A stretch of DNA of 64,000 bases from JADJPO01 sp963724535 (GCA_963724535.1 CAVRVD010000015.1:335968-399967), one strand, 5' to 3'. Counted from the first letter of the stretch, positions 8,535 through 17,185 are shown. The notes: generated by a model not told the origin, from the letters alone. Numbers and translations are program-made.

Positions 8535-9617
8535 ATGACAGCCGAGACCGCCGCACCCACCCCGCCGCTGCGCGGCACCGCCTACTGGACGGTGGCACCG
8601 GGCCGCGGTGAGCTGCGCGAGCACCGGCTGACGGGACCCGGGCCAGGCCAGGTCCTGGTCGCCACCCTGCACTCGGGGATCAGCCGCGGCACCGAGCTGC
8701 TGGTGCACCGCGGCGCCGTCCCGGCCGCCGTCGCCGACCGGATGCGCGCCCCGTTCCAGGACGGCGACCTCGGCGGGCCGGTGAAGTACGGCTACCTCTC
8801 GGTCGGGATGGTGGAGCAGGCGGGGGACGCCACATCGGCCGACCTGCTCGGCCGCACGGTGTTCTGCCTGTACCCGCACCAGGACCGGTACGTGGTCGCG
8901 GCCACGGCGGTCACGCCGGTGCCGGGTGGTGTGCCGCCGCACCGCGCCGTGCTGGCCGGGACGGTCGAGACGGCCGTCAACGCCCTGTGGGACGCCGCGC
9001 CGCGACTGGGCGACCGGGTCGCCGTCATCGGTGCCGGGATGGTCGGCGGTGCCGTCGCCGCCCTGCTGCGGACCTTCCCGCTGGCGCGCCTGGAGCTGGT
9101 GGACGTCGAGCCGGCCAGGGCGGAGGTGGCCGCGCGGTTGGGCGTCGACTTCCGCAGCCCGGACAACGCGGCCGGGGACTGCGACCTGGTGCTGCACTGC
9201 TCGGCGTCGGCGGACGGTCTGAACCTGGGGCTGCGGCTGCTCGGCGAGGAGGGTGAGCTGGTCGAGCTGTCCTGGTACGGCGACCGCGACGTCATCGTCT
9301 CCCTGGGCAGGCACTTCCACGCCCGCCGGTTGCGGCTGCGGGCCAGCCAGGTCGGGGTCGTGGCCGAGGCGCGACGGGCGCGGCGCACCACCGGGGACCG
9401 GCTGCGGCTCGCACTGGACCTGCTGACCGACCCCGCCTTCGACGTCCTGATCAGCACCCGCAGCCCGTTCACCGAGCTGCCCGCGCTGATGCGCCGGCTG
9501 GACTCCGGTGAACTCGCAGGCCTGTGTCACGTACTGGACTACGAGCCGTCAACCCGGACGGTTCAGCCCGGCCCCCGGGAGGACCCATGTACCGCGTCGC
9601 CGTCCGAGGCCACATGA
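8535..9617 (+). CDS. Zinc-type (MDR superfamily) dehydrogenase
   Basis: A 360-residue medium-chain dehydrogenase/reductase. The N-terminal GroES-like part includes GQVLVATLHSGISRGTELL. The Rossmann domain includes RVAVIGAGMVGGAVAALL (about residues 161-178). It lacks an obvious GHE catalytic-zinc motif and a structural four-cysteine lobe, so it may be zinc-independent, acting as an NAD(P)H-dependent reductase or dehydrogenase of an unidentified alcohol/ketone. It is the first gene of a plus-strand run and overlaps the next gene by 31 bases. Its neighbours suggest a role in modifying a pteridine- or sugar-linked intermediate, which is inference from context. Confidence 0.8.
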   Translation: MTAETAAPTPPLRGTAYWTVAPGRGELREHRLTGPGPGQVLVATLHSGISRGTELLVHRGAVPAAVADRMRAPFQDGDLGGPVKYGYLSVGMVEQAGDATSADLLGRTVFCLYPHQDRYVVAATAVTPVPGGVPPHRAVLAGTVETAVNALWDAAPRLGDRVAVIGAGMVGGAVAALLRTFPLARLELVDVEPARAEVAARLGVDFRSPDNAAGDCDLVLHCSASADGLNLGLRLLGEEGELVELSWYGDRDVIVSLGRHFHARRLRLRASQVGVVAEARRARRTTGDRLRLALDLLTDPAFDVLISTRSPFTELPALMRRLDSGELAGLCHVLDYEPSTRTVQPGPREDPCTASPSEAT

Positions 9618-9979
9618 TGATCGCGCATTCCCTGCCGGACGAGTTCTTCGGCCCCGCCCAGGGTCTGCACGGGGCCACCTACGTGGTCGAGGCGACTTTC
9701 CACCGACGCGAGCTGGACGAGCATGGCACCGTGGTCGACATCGGCCGGGCCACCCAGGCCCTGCGGGCGGTGCTGGCCGACCTCGACTACCGCAACCTCG
9801 ACGAGCACCCAGCACTGGCCGGCCGGTTGACCACCACCGAGGTGCTGGCCAAGTACGTCGCGGACCGGCTGCTCACCGAGGAGTGGCCGCCCGACCTGGT
9901 CCGGCTGGACGTCGAGCTGCGCGAGCATCCCGATGCGCGGGCGGGCTACAGCGTGGACCTCACCGACCGGACGACGTGA
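9587..9979 (+). CDS. 6-pyruvoyl-tetrahydropterin synthase/QueD-fold protein with altered active site
   Basis: This 130-residue protein follows the T-fold PTPS/QueD family end to end (compare LTTTEVLAKYVADRL with QueD's SEVLAKWI region). Canonical enzymes bind zinc through three histidines and use a CxxxHGH motif. Here the corresponding sites read His14, His28 and Ala30, and the catalytic Cys position is Ala24 (AQGLHGA). The usual Asp-His pair reads Asp67-Tyr68. The standard QueD/PTPS reaction is therefore unlikely. It may bind a pterin or catalyse a different step. Start ATG 9587 has GGGAGGA upstream. The stop overlaps the GTG of the glycosyltransferase gene (GTGA). Confidence 0.8.
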   Translation: MYRVAVRGHMMIAHSLPDEFFGPAQGLHGATYVVEATFHRRELDEHGTVVDIGRATQALRAVLADLDYRNLDEHPALAGRLTTTEVLAKYVADRLLTEEWPPDLVRLDVELREHPDARAGYSVDLTDRTT

Positions 9980-11058
9980 CACCGGACGAGTCGGGCCGGC
10001 CGCCTGCGGATCGGGTGGTGTTCGTGGTGCCGGAGGGTCTGGACCGCCCCACCGGCGGCAACCGGTACGACCAGCGCCTCGCCGCGGCGCTGTCCGGCCT
10101 CGGCACCGAGGTGCAGCTACGCCCGGCACCGGGCCGCTGGCCCGACGCGGCACCCGCTGATCGGGCGCGGCTCAGCCGGCTGCTCCGGGCCGACGTCCCT
10201 GTGCTCGTCGACGGACTACTGGGGTGTGCCGCGCCGGACGAGATCGGGGCCGCCACCGGAGCCGATGTCGCCGTCCACCTTCTCGTCCACATGCCGCTGG
10301 GGCTCGACCCGGGGTTGACCCCGGACGTGGCCGAGAATCGGAACTGCCTAGAGGGCAAGGCGTTACGCGCGGCCACCGGGGTGTTGGCGACCAGTCCGTG
10401 GACGGCCGCCGACCTGCGACGCCGCCATGGACGGGCGGAGGTGACGGTGGCCGTGCCGGGGATCGAGCCCGCCGATCCAGCCACCGGCTCCTCGCCGCCG
10501 CTGCTGCGTCAGCTGGCCACGGTTTCGACGGTCAAGGACCAGCTCACCGTCGTCGCCGCGCTCGCACTGCACGCCGGCCGGGGCGGGCCGGACTGGGCCG
10601 CCGAACTCACCGGCGCCCTCGACGTCGAGCCCGACTACACGTCCCGGGTGCGGGCGGCGATCGCGGCGACCGGACTGAGCGGGCGGGTGCGGCTGACCGG
10701 TCCACTGACCGGTGCCGCCCTGGCGCGGGCCTGGTGCGGTACCGACCTGCTGCTGCTGCCCTCCCGCGCCGAGACCTGGGGGATGGTGGTCGGCGAGGCC
10801 CTGGCCCGCGGCATCCCGGCGGTGGTCGGAACGGGGACCGGTGCCGAGCTGGCGCTGGGCCGGGCACCGGACGGCGCAACACCTGGAGCGGTGGTCACAC
10901 CCGGCTCGGCCGCCGACCTCGCTACGGCGATCGAGGACCTGCTCGGCGAGGGCCGCGAACGGTCCAGGCGCGCGGCCCTGGCCCGACGGGCGGACCTGCC
11001 GTCCTGGCGGGCCACCGCCGCGACTGTGCTGGCCGCGCTGCACGGTGGCGGGCGGTGA
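9976..11058 (+). CDS. Glycosyltransferase (GT4-like)
   Basis: A 360-residue soluble GT-B glycosyltransferase. The N-terminal acceptor domain starts VVFVVPEGLDRPTGGNRYDQ. The C-terminal nucleotide-sugar site is recognisable as PSRAETWGMVVGEALARGIP (about residues 261-280), with the E-x7-E arrangement typical of GT4 enzymes. It should transfer a sugar from an activated donor to a small molecule or lipid acceptor. GTG 9976 overlaps the previous stop. Its own stop overlaps the next GTG at 11055, so the PTPS-like protein, glycosyltransferase and methyltransferase form one translationally coupled block. Confidence 0.82.
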   Translation: MTPDESGRPPADRVVFVVPEGLDRPTGGNRYDQRLAAALSGLGTEVQLRPAPGRWPDAAPADRARLSRLLRADVPVLVDGLLGCAAPDEIGAATGADVAVHLLVHMPLGLDPGLTPDVAENRNCLEGKALRAATGVLATSPWTAADLRRRHGRAEVTVAVPGIEPADPATGSSPPLLRQLATVSTVKDQLTVVAALALHAGRGGPDWAAELTGALDVEPDYTSRVRAAIAATGLSGRVRLTGPLTGAALARAWCGTDLLLLPSRAETWGMVVGEALARGIPAVVGTGTGAELALGRAPDGATPGAVVTPGSAADLATAIEDLLGEGRERSRRAALARRADLPSWRATAATVLAALHGGGR

Positions 11059-11960
11059 CGGGGATCGACGGCCCCGATGTGGCTGCGGGGGCCCCGCTGC
11101 CCGACCGGCCCGTCGATCCGGGCTGGTTGGCGCTGCGGGAACCGGCTGATGCGCGGGCCCGGGACGGCGTAGCCGACCTCCTGCTGCCTCACCTGCGCGG
11201 CTGGTTGCGGGCCAGGTTGACCGGGTCCGACACCTGCCCGTTGAGCGGGCTGCGCGTGGTCGACCTCGGGTCCGGGACGGGTGCGAACCCCCGCTGGCTC
11301 GCGCCGCGGCTGGCCGGGCTCGGCGCCGTCCAGCACTGGCTGCTGGTCGACCACGATCCGCGGCTGACGGTCCACGGACCCGACCCGACCCCTGACTCGG
11401 TGCCGATCGAGCTGACCCGCCTGCACGCCGATGTGGTCGACCTGCCGGAGGTGCTGTCCGGCATCGGGTCCGACCGGGTCGACCTGGTCACCGCGGCGGC
11501 CCTGCTCGACCTGCTGGACGGCGAACGGCTGGCCGCCGTGATCGACGCGGTGGTCGGCCAGGCTGCGGCGGCCCTGTTCAGCCTCACCGTCACCGGCGAG
11601 GTGCGGTTCGATCCCGTCGACCCGCTGGACGACGCCCTCGCCGCGGCGTTCGATGCGCACCAGCGACGGGACGGGCGACTGGGCCCGGACTCCGGTGCCG
11701 CGGCGGCAGCGGGGTTCTGCGGCCAGGGCTGGACGGTGTGGCAGGCGGCGACACCGTGGCGGGTGCCGCCGGCCGAGATGCCGCTGGTCGAGGTGCCGCT
11801 GGTCGAGGCCTATCTCGACGGCCGGGTCGAGGCGGCCGTGGAATGGCGCCCGGACCTCGCCGGACCGGCGGCGGACTGGCTGGGACGACGTGTGACCCAG
11901 CTGCGTCGGGGCGCACTGTCCGTCGTGGTCGGGCACGTGGACCTGCTCGCGGTGCCTTGA
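11055..11960 (+). CDS. SAM-dependent methyltransferase (class I)
   Basis: A 301-residue protein with the class I methyltransferase motif I LRVVDLGSGTGANPRWLA (about residues 66-83), motif II LLVDHDP and a later VDLVTAAALLDLL segment. The substrate is not predictable. Start GTG 11055 overlaps the glycosyltransferase stop. It ends 30 bases before a set of 11-bp tandem repeats that separates it from the next gene. Confidence 0.8.
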   Translation: MTGIDGPDVAAGAPLPDRPVDPGWLALREPADARARDGVADLLLPHLRGWLRARLTGSDTCPLSGLRVVDLGSGTGANPRWLAPRLAGLGAVQHWLLVDHDPRLTVHGPDPTPDSVPIELTRLHADVVDLPEVLSGIGSDRVDLVTAAALLDLLDGERLAAVIDAVVGQAAAALFSLTVTGEVRFDPVDPLDDALAAAFDAHQRRDGRLGPDSGAAAAAGFCGQGWTVWQAATPWRVPPAEMPLVEVPLVEAYLDGRVEAAVEWRPDLAGPAADWLGRRVTQLRRGALSVVVGHVDLLAVP

Positions 11961-11990
11961 TCGGGCCAGCCCCCAACGCCCATCATGCGG

Positions 11991-12044
11991 CTGAACCGGT
12001 ACTGAACCGGTACTGAGCCGGTACTGAGCCGGTACTGAACCGGT
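11991..12044. repeat. Tandem 11-bp direct repeats in a promoter-like gap
   Basis: The unit CTGA(A/G)CCGGTA is repeated almost five times without gaps (starts at 11991, 12002, 12013, 12024 and 12035). Each unit holds the ACCGGT or GCCGGT core. The period equals about one helical turn, so repeats would face the same side of the DNA. The array sits between the methyltransferase and the membrane phosphatase-fold gene, in the only sizeable gap of the plus-strand run. Confidence 0.85.
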
Positions 12045-12069
12045 CAGGCCCGGCGGCCGTGCAAAAGGC

Positions 12070-13761
12070 ATGGCACCCCCAGAGCGCGTGGACACGGCGC
12101 CGACGACCGAGGTGCCGCCGTTCGTCCCGGTCCGCCCGGTCGGCCTTGTCGGCCGGGTCGGCGCGGCGGCGGTCCTCGCCCTGCTCTGGGTCGCCCTGCT
12201 GATCCACAACGACCTGACCGAGTTCTCGGCGACCTCCCTGCTGCGCGTCCCCGGTGAGGGGGTGCTGCTGGTCGCCGTGCTGCTCGCCCTGCCCACCCGC
12301 GTCGCACGCGTGGTCGCGGTCGCCGCCGGCATCCTGCTCGGCCTGGTCGTCGACCTGACCCTGGTCAACTCCGGCTTCCAGCGCGTCCTCGACCGGCCTG
12401 TTCATCTGCTGACCGACGGCCCGTTGATCGGCAGTGCACTCGACTACGTCACCGCCACCTCGGGCCGCGCCGTCGCCGTCGCGCTGGTCGCCGGGGCCGG
12501 CGTCGCCGTTCTGGCCGTCCCGGCGCTGATGGTCGCCGGCCTGCTGCGGGTCAACCGGGTCGCCCGGCGCCACCGGACCGTCGCCGCCACCGCGGTCGCG
12601 CTGCTCGGCGTGACCTGGCTGGGCCTGGCCGCGACCGGGACCGAGGTCGGGCGGGGTCGTCCGGTGGCCGCCCATCGCGTGGTCGACACCGTGGTGCGCC
12701 AGCAGGTCCAGTTCCGCCGGGACCTGCGCGACCGACAGGCCTACGCCCGCCAGCTCGCCGCGCCGAGCATGACCCCGTCGCCCGGCGCAGAGGTGCTCGC
12801 CGCACTGCGCGGCAAGGACGTGGTGCTCGCGTTCGTCGAGAGCTACGGCCGCTCCGCCCTGGAGGATCCGCGGATCGCCCCGGGGGTCCGCCCCGCGCTG
12901 ACCACCGCCGAGCAAGACCTGGCCGCCGCCGGGTTCGCGGCCCGCAGCGGCTTCCTCACCTCGCCCACGATCGGCGGGCTGAGCTGGCTGCCGCACGCCA
13001 CCCTGCTCTCGGGCACCTGGGTGAACAACCAGAGCCGGTACACCGACCTGCTGGGTAGCGACCACGACACGCTGGTCTCCGACTTCGGCGAGGCCGGGTG
13101 GCGCACCGTGGCCGTGCTGCCCAGTACCGAGAAGGCCTGGCCCGAGGGCGCGTTCTACGGCTTCGACCGGGTGTACCTGGCCGGTGACCTCGACTACCGC
13201 GGACCGCAGTTCAGCTGGTCGCTGATGCCAGACCAGTACGTGCTCTCGGTGATGCAGCAGCGCGAGCTGGCGCGCACCGCCCGCGACCCGGTGCTGCTGG
13301 AGCTCGAGCTGAGCTCCAGCCACAAGCCGTGGGCGCCGCTGCCGACGCTCGTCGGCTGGTCGACGGTCGGGCACGGCTCGGTGTTCGACCCGATGCCGGG
13401 CTCCGGCCCCGACCCCCGCGACTTCGCCACCGACTACGACCGGCAGCGCACCGAGTACGGCAGGGCCATCTCGTACAGCGTGTCAACGCTGGCCTCGTTC
13501 CTGGCCACCTACGGCACCGATGACACGGTGCTGGTCCTGCTCGGCGACCACCAGCCGCTGCCCGAGCTGTTGCCGCAGGGGGTGAGCCGGGACGTGCCGA
13601 TCAGCATCGTCGCGCGCGACCCTGCCGTACTGGACCGGGTCACGGACTGGGGCTGGCAACCGGGTCTTCAGCCCGACCCAGACGCACCGGTGATGCGGAT
13701 GGACCAGGTCCGGGCCCGGTTCCTGGGGGCGTTCGGCACCACGGTGGGAGAGGTCCGGTGA
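12070..13761 (+). CDS. Membrane-bound alkaline phosphatase-superfamily (sulfatase/LTA synthase-like) enzyme
   Basis: This 563-residue protein has about five N-terminal transmembrane helices (within residues 27-190) and a large catalytic domain facing outward. The fold is recognisable from VVLAFVESYGRSALED (metal site, about 257-272), SPTIGGLSWLPHATLLSG (expected nucleophile region, about 299-316) and VLVLLGDHQPLPE (metal-binding Asp-His, about 485-497). Relatives transfer or hydrolyse phosphoglycerol, phosphoethanolamine or sulfate groups on lipids or glycans. The 11-bp repeats lie just upstream, so this may be the first gene of a second transcript. GTGA overlap couples it to the flippase-like gene. 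Confidence 0.83.
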   Translation: MAPPERVDTAPTTEVPPFVPVRPVGLVGRVGAAAVLALLWVALLIHNDLTEFSATSLLRVPGEGVLLVAVLLALPTRVARVVAVAAGILLGLVVDLTLVNSGFQRVLDRPVHLLTDGPLIGSALDYVTATSGRAVAVALVAGAGVAVLAVPALMVAGLLRVNRVARRHRTVAATAVALLGVTWLGLAATGTEVGRGRPVAAHRVVDTVVRQQVQFRRDLRDRQAYARQLAAPSMTPSPGAEVLAALRGKDVVLAFVESYGRSALEDPRIAPGVRPALTTAEQDLAAAGFAARSGFLTSPTIGGLSWLPHATLLSGTWVNNQSRYTDLLGSDHDTLVSDFGEAGWRTVAVLPSTEKAWPEGAFYGFDRVYLAGDLDYRGPQFSWSLMPDQYVLSVMQQRELARTARDPVLLELELSSSHKPWAPLPTLVGWSTVGHGSVFDPMPGSGPDPRDFATDYDRQRTEYGRAISYSVSTLASFLATYGTDDTVLVLLGDHQPLPELLPQGVSRDVPISIVARDPAVLDRVTDWGWQPGLQPDPDAPVMRMDQVRARFLGAFGTTVGEVR

Positions 13762-14756
13762 CCGCGATCCCCGCCGCGGTCCAGCTCCCGGACGACCGCC
13801 GGCTCACCTCGCTGGCGCTGCGGACGGCGCGGCTCGCCGTCCCGGTCGTCCTGCTGGTCCTGCTGGTGAACCGGTTGGGGTTCGAGCCGTTCCGGCTCGC
13901 CGGCCGAGTGCTGGCCCCCGCACCGATCCTGGCCGCCCTGGTGCTGGGTCTGGTCGCCACGACGTCGCAGGCCATGCGCTGGCGATCGGTGGCCCTCGGT
14001 CTCGGGGCGGGTCAGGACCTGACCCGGCGGCGCGCCGTCCAGGAGTACTACCGGGCCGCGTTCCTCAACGTGGCCCTGCCGGGCGGTCTGGCCGGGGACG
14101 CCGTCCGGGTCTGGCGCAGGCGCACCGACGCGGGCCGGCCGGTACTGCGCCCGAGCGCAGCCGCGGTGATCACCGACCGGGTGCTCGGCGCCGCCGTGCT
14201 GTTCCTGGCCGCCGGCGTGACGTCCCTGACCCTGGATCGCCGGCTCGCCGCAACGCTGCTCGCGGTTGCCGGGGCAGCATCGGTGCTGGCCGTCCCCGGG
14301 TGCCGCAGAATGCCGCCGCGGGCCGTCGGGGTCATCCTCGGCTGGTCGGTGCTCGCCGTGGTCGCGCTGCTCGCGATGGCGACCATGGGCATGGACCGCA
14401 CCGGTGTGGGTGCGGATCAGGCGAACCAGGTCGATCAGACCGCGGCGCGGCAGGTCGTGGCCCTGGCCCTGGTACTGCTGGCGGCCACCTCGGTGCCCCT
14501 GGGGGTCGTCGGCTTCGGCCCCCGGGAGGCGGTGGCCGCGCTGGTGTTCGCGAGCGCCGGGCTGCCCGCCGCGGCCGGGGTCGCCGCGGCGGGGGCCTTC
14601 GGACTGCTGGCCGTCGTCTCGGTGCTACCCGGAGCGGTCGTCGTGCTGGTCGGCGTCCTGCGGCCCGACCCCCGGCCGCCCGACACCCCGCCGCCCGACA
14701 CCCCGCCGCCCGACACCCTGCCGCCCGGCGGGGTGCCCCCGGTGCGGCGCCGATGA
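13758..14756 (+). CDS. Lysylphosphatidylglycerol synthase-type transmembrane (flippase-like) protein
   Basis: A 332-residue membrane protein with about eight hydrophobic segments and the signature region EYYRAAFLNVALPGGLAGDA (about residues 95-114), typical of the UPF0104/LPG_synthase_TM family. These proteins often accompany glycolipid pathways and are thought to move lipids. The C-terminal tail is a proline-rich repeat PPDTPPPDTPPPDTLPP from a 15-bp DNA repeat at about 14680-14724. GTG 13758 overlaps the previous stop and its stop overlaps the following ATG. The membrane location beside a phosphatase-fold enzyme and glycosyltransferase suggests the pathway product is lipid-linked or exported (inference). 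Confidence 0.8.
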   Translation: MTAIPAAVQLPDDRRLTSLALRTARLAVPVVLLVLLVNRLGFEPFRLAGRVLAPAPILAALVLGLVATTSQAMRWRSVALGLGAGQDLTRRRAVQEYYRAAFLNVALPGGLAGDAVRVWRRRTDAGRPVLRPSAAAVITDRVLGAAVLFLAAGVTSLTLDRRLAATLLAVAGAASVLAVPGCRRMPPRAVGVILGWSVLAVVALLAMATMGMDRTGVGADQANQVDQTAARQVVALALVLLAATSVPLGVVGFGPREAVAALVFASAGLPAAAGVAAAGAFGLLAVVSVLPGAVVVLVGVLRPDPRPPDTPPPDTPPPDTLPPGGVPPVRRR

Positions 14757-15526
14757 GACAGGACGATCGCCGTCCCTTCGTCACCGCCCTGGAACGAGCC
14801 CGCGGCGCCGCCTACCCGGCCGGGGAGTTCGTCGGCCAGGAGAGCTTCATGCGCGCCGGCGAGATCCTGGACCTGGCCCGGCGGGCCGGGCTGGCACCGG
14901 GGGTGAGCCTGCTCGACCTCTGCTGCGGCATCGCCGGGCCAGGCCGGCTGGTGGCGACCGAGACCGGCTGCGACTACCTGGGCATCGACTACAGCCCCAG
15001 CGCGATCGACCTCGCCCGGGCCGCTGCGCGGCGAGCCGGGCTGGAGTGCCGGTTCGCGGTGGGCCGGATCCCGCCACTGCCGCCGGGCCGATTCGACGTG
15101 GTGCTGCTGCTGGAGACGATGCTTGCCTTCGCCGACAAGCCATCCCTGGTCACCGCGGTGGCGGCCGCCCTGCCGGCCGGTGGCCGGTTCGCCGCCACGA
15201 TCGAGGTTGGCCGCCCGCTCAGCTCGGTCGAACAGGCGGCGATGCCGGACGCCGACACGGTGTGGCCGGTCCCGATCGACGAGCTGGTCGGCCTGCTCGG
15301 CGCGGCCGGGCTCGAACCGGTCTGGCAGCAGGACCAGACGGCCACCCAGTTGGTGATGGTCGAGGCTCTGCTCGCGGCGTTCGAGGACGACGCCGCAGCG
15401 ATCACCCCGCAGATCGGACAGCAGGCGCTCGACCAGCTACTGGCTGCCCACCGGTTGTGGCGGGATTGGCTGGGCTCGGCTCGGATCCGTAAAGTCGCCC
15501 TCGTCGCGCGGAGGGTGTGCGGGTGA
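14753..15526 (+). CDS. SAM-dependent methyltransferase (class I), second of cluster
   Basis: A 257-residue methyltransferase with motif I SLLDLCCGIAGPGRLVA (about residues 47-63), the acidic motif II YLGIDYSPSAIDLA and a motif IV-like RFDVVLLLETML. Unlike the methyltransferase at 11055 it resembles the UbiE/Coq5-like Methyltransf_25/11 group. ATG 14753 overlaps the stop of the flippase-like gene. It is the last plus-strand gene of the cluster and faces the convergent cyclohydrolase gene 113 bases away. Substrate unknown. Confidence 0.82.
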   Translation: MRQDDRRPFVTALERARGAAYPAGEFVGQESFMRAGEILDLARRAGLAPGVSLLDLCCGIAGPGRLVATETGCDYLGIDYSPSAIDLARAAARRAGLECRFAVGRIPPLPPGRFDVVLLLETMLAFADKPSLVTAVAAALPAGGRFAATIEVGRPLSSVEQAAMPDADTVWPVPIDELVGLLGAAGLEPVWQQDQTATQLVMVEALLAAFEDDAAAITPQIGQQALDQLLAAHRLWRDWLGSARIRKVALVARRVCG

Positions 15527-15638
15527 TAAGGCAGGGCTCCCGCTGAAGGTTCGGGGTGCGGGACTCGGCACTTTCTGAAGAGCCCCTCAAGTGCTGCCCG
15601 GTGCGGTGGTGCTGCTGCTGGGTGCCGCGCGGCCGGAC

Positions 15639-17081
15639 TCAGCCGACCGGGGCGTCGTCCCGGCCCCCGGACAGGTCGAGCTCGACGCAGACGTCCTCAC
15701 CGAGGACGAAGCGACGGGCCGGGGCCCGCAGCGCGTCCCGCAGCCGGTCGGTGCCCTCGAACCGCAGTCCGGGCACGCCGTCACCGATCAGCAGCGGCGC
15801 GGTGGTGACGAACAACCGGTCGACGGCGTGCTCGGCGACGAACCGGGACACCGTGGTCCCGCCCCCCTCGACGAGCACCCGACGGAGTCCGCGCCGGGCC
15901 AGCGCGTGCAGGACCGCATCCGGTGAGAACCGACCGTGGCTGACCGGAACCGTGAGCACCTCGACGTGCGAGGCGGGAGGTACCGGCGGTGGGGTGTGCT
16001 CGGCGATGCACCACAGGGTGGGCGCGGCGTCGTCGGTGAGCAGGTGGGCAGCGCGGGGGGCCCGGGCGGTCGGGTCGAGCAGCACCCGCACCGGGGACGG
16101 TCCGGGGACCGCGCGGACCGTGAGCCGGCAGTCGTCGACGACGACCGTGCCGATACCGACCACCACGGCATCGACGAGGGCCCGCAGCCGGTGCAGGTGC
16201 TCGCGATCGGCCTCCCCGGTGACGAACTCGGCGTCCCCGGTGCGGGCGGCGATGAACCCGTCCAGGCTCTGCCCGAGCTGGGCGAGGACGAGGCGGTGGG
16301 AGGTCACCAACGGGGCGTACCGCTCGACCAGGGCGGCGTCCGCGGCGTCTCGGACCTCGTTCGGCACCCGCCCCGCGACCAGCTCGGCCCAGGCGTCGGC
16401 AGTGGCAACCGGGTCGGTGGCGGCGTGACCCATTCGCTGCCGCTTGGTGCGCAGGTAGGAGACGTTCTCGGGGCGGACCGGGACCGGCAGGACCAACCGG
16501 TCGACGACGTCCACCCCGTGCTCGCGCAATGCGCTCTCCTTGGCCGGGTTGGCCGACAGCAGCCGGAGGCGCCGGACGCCGAGGTCGTCCAGGACGGCCG
16601 CGGCCGCCCGGTAGTCGCGAAGGTCGACCTCGAGACCGAGGGCGAGGTTGGCGTCGACGGTGTCCAGGCCCTGGTCCTGCAAGGCATAGGCACGCAGCTT
16701 GGCGCCCAGACCGATCCCGCGGCCCTCGTGGCCGCGCAGGTACACCACCACACCGCGGCCCTCTGCGGCGATCGCCCGGCGGGCGGCCTGCAGCTGGTCG
16801 CCGCAGTCGCAGCGGTGCGAGCCGAGCGCGTCGCCGGTCAGGCACTCCGAGTGCAGCCGGACCAGTGGGGCTGGGCGACCGGGTTGGGGATCGGGGTGGG
16901 CGACCTCACCGAGCACCAGGGCCAGGTGGTCGACCCCGGTGGTCGGGTCGGTGTAGGCGTGGACGACGAACAGCCCCTCGTCGGTGGGCAGGACGGTCCG
17001 CGCGACGCAGCGGACAGCAACGCCCTCCGGGGCGTGCCCGTGCGGTCCGAGCGGATCCCGGTGCGTCATCGGCGGCGACAT
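15639..17081 (-). CDS. ribA: Bifunctional GTP cyclohydrolase II / RibD-type reductase fusion
   Basis: The N-terminal domain is GTP cyclohydrolase II. Zinc ligands are Cys80, Cys91 and Cys93 in HSECLTGDALGSHRCDCG; catalytic motifs are GHEGRGIGL and LRAYALQDQGLDTVDAN. The Tyr of RAYAL (Tyr132), needed for the standard product in E. coli RibA, is present. The C-terminal half is a RibD reductase domain (LAQLGQSLDGFIAARTGD, AVVVGIGTVVVDDCRLTVR, VLVEGGGTTVSRF). The protein could open GTP and then reduce the ribosylamino side chain. Start is uncertain: ATG 17081, ATG 17069 or GTG 17129; the conserved part starts just after all three. Its place next to a PTPS-like protein suggests a dedicated pteridine/pyrimidine precursor supply rather than housekeeping riboflavin synthesis. 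Confidence 0.85.
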   Translation of the reverse strand: MSPPMTHRDPLGPHGHAPEGVAVRCVARTVLPTDEGLFVVHAYTDPTTGVDHLALVLGEVAHPDPQPGRPAPLVRLHSECLTGDALGSHRCDCGDQLQAARRAIAAEGRGVVVYLRGHEGRGIGLGAKLRAYALQDQGLDTVDANLALGLEVDLRDYRAAAAVLDDLGVRRLRLLSANPAKESALREHGVDVVDRLVLPVPVRPENVSYLRTKRQRMGHAATDPVATADAWAELVAGRVPNEVRDAADAALVERYAPLVTSHRLVLAQLGQSLDGFIAARTGDAEFVTGEADREHLHRLRALVDAVVVGIGTVVVDDCRLTVRAVPGPSPVRVLLDPTARAPRAAHLLTDDAAPTLWCIAEHTPPPVPPASHVEVLTVPVSHGRFSPDAVLHALARRGLRRVLVEGGGTTVSRFVAEHAVDRLFVTTAPLLIGDGVPGLRFEGTDRLRDALRAPARRFVLGEDVCVELDLSGGRDDAPVG

Positions 17082-17185
17082 ACCTCTGTCACGGAGCAGG
17101 TCGGCGCTGGGTTCGACGGAGGTCGCCACTTCCGGGCGGATTCGCGCTGTGGGGCAGGAGACTGGCTCGGGTCGGGACGGGTAGG

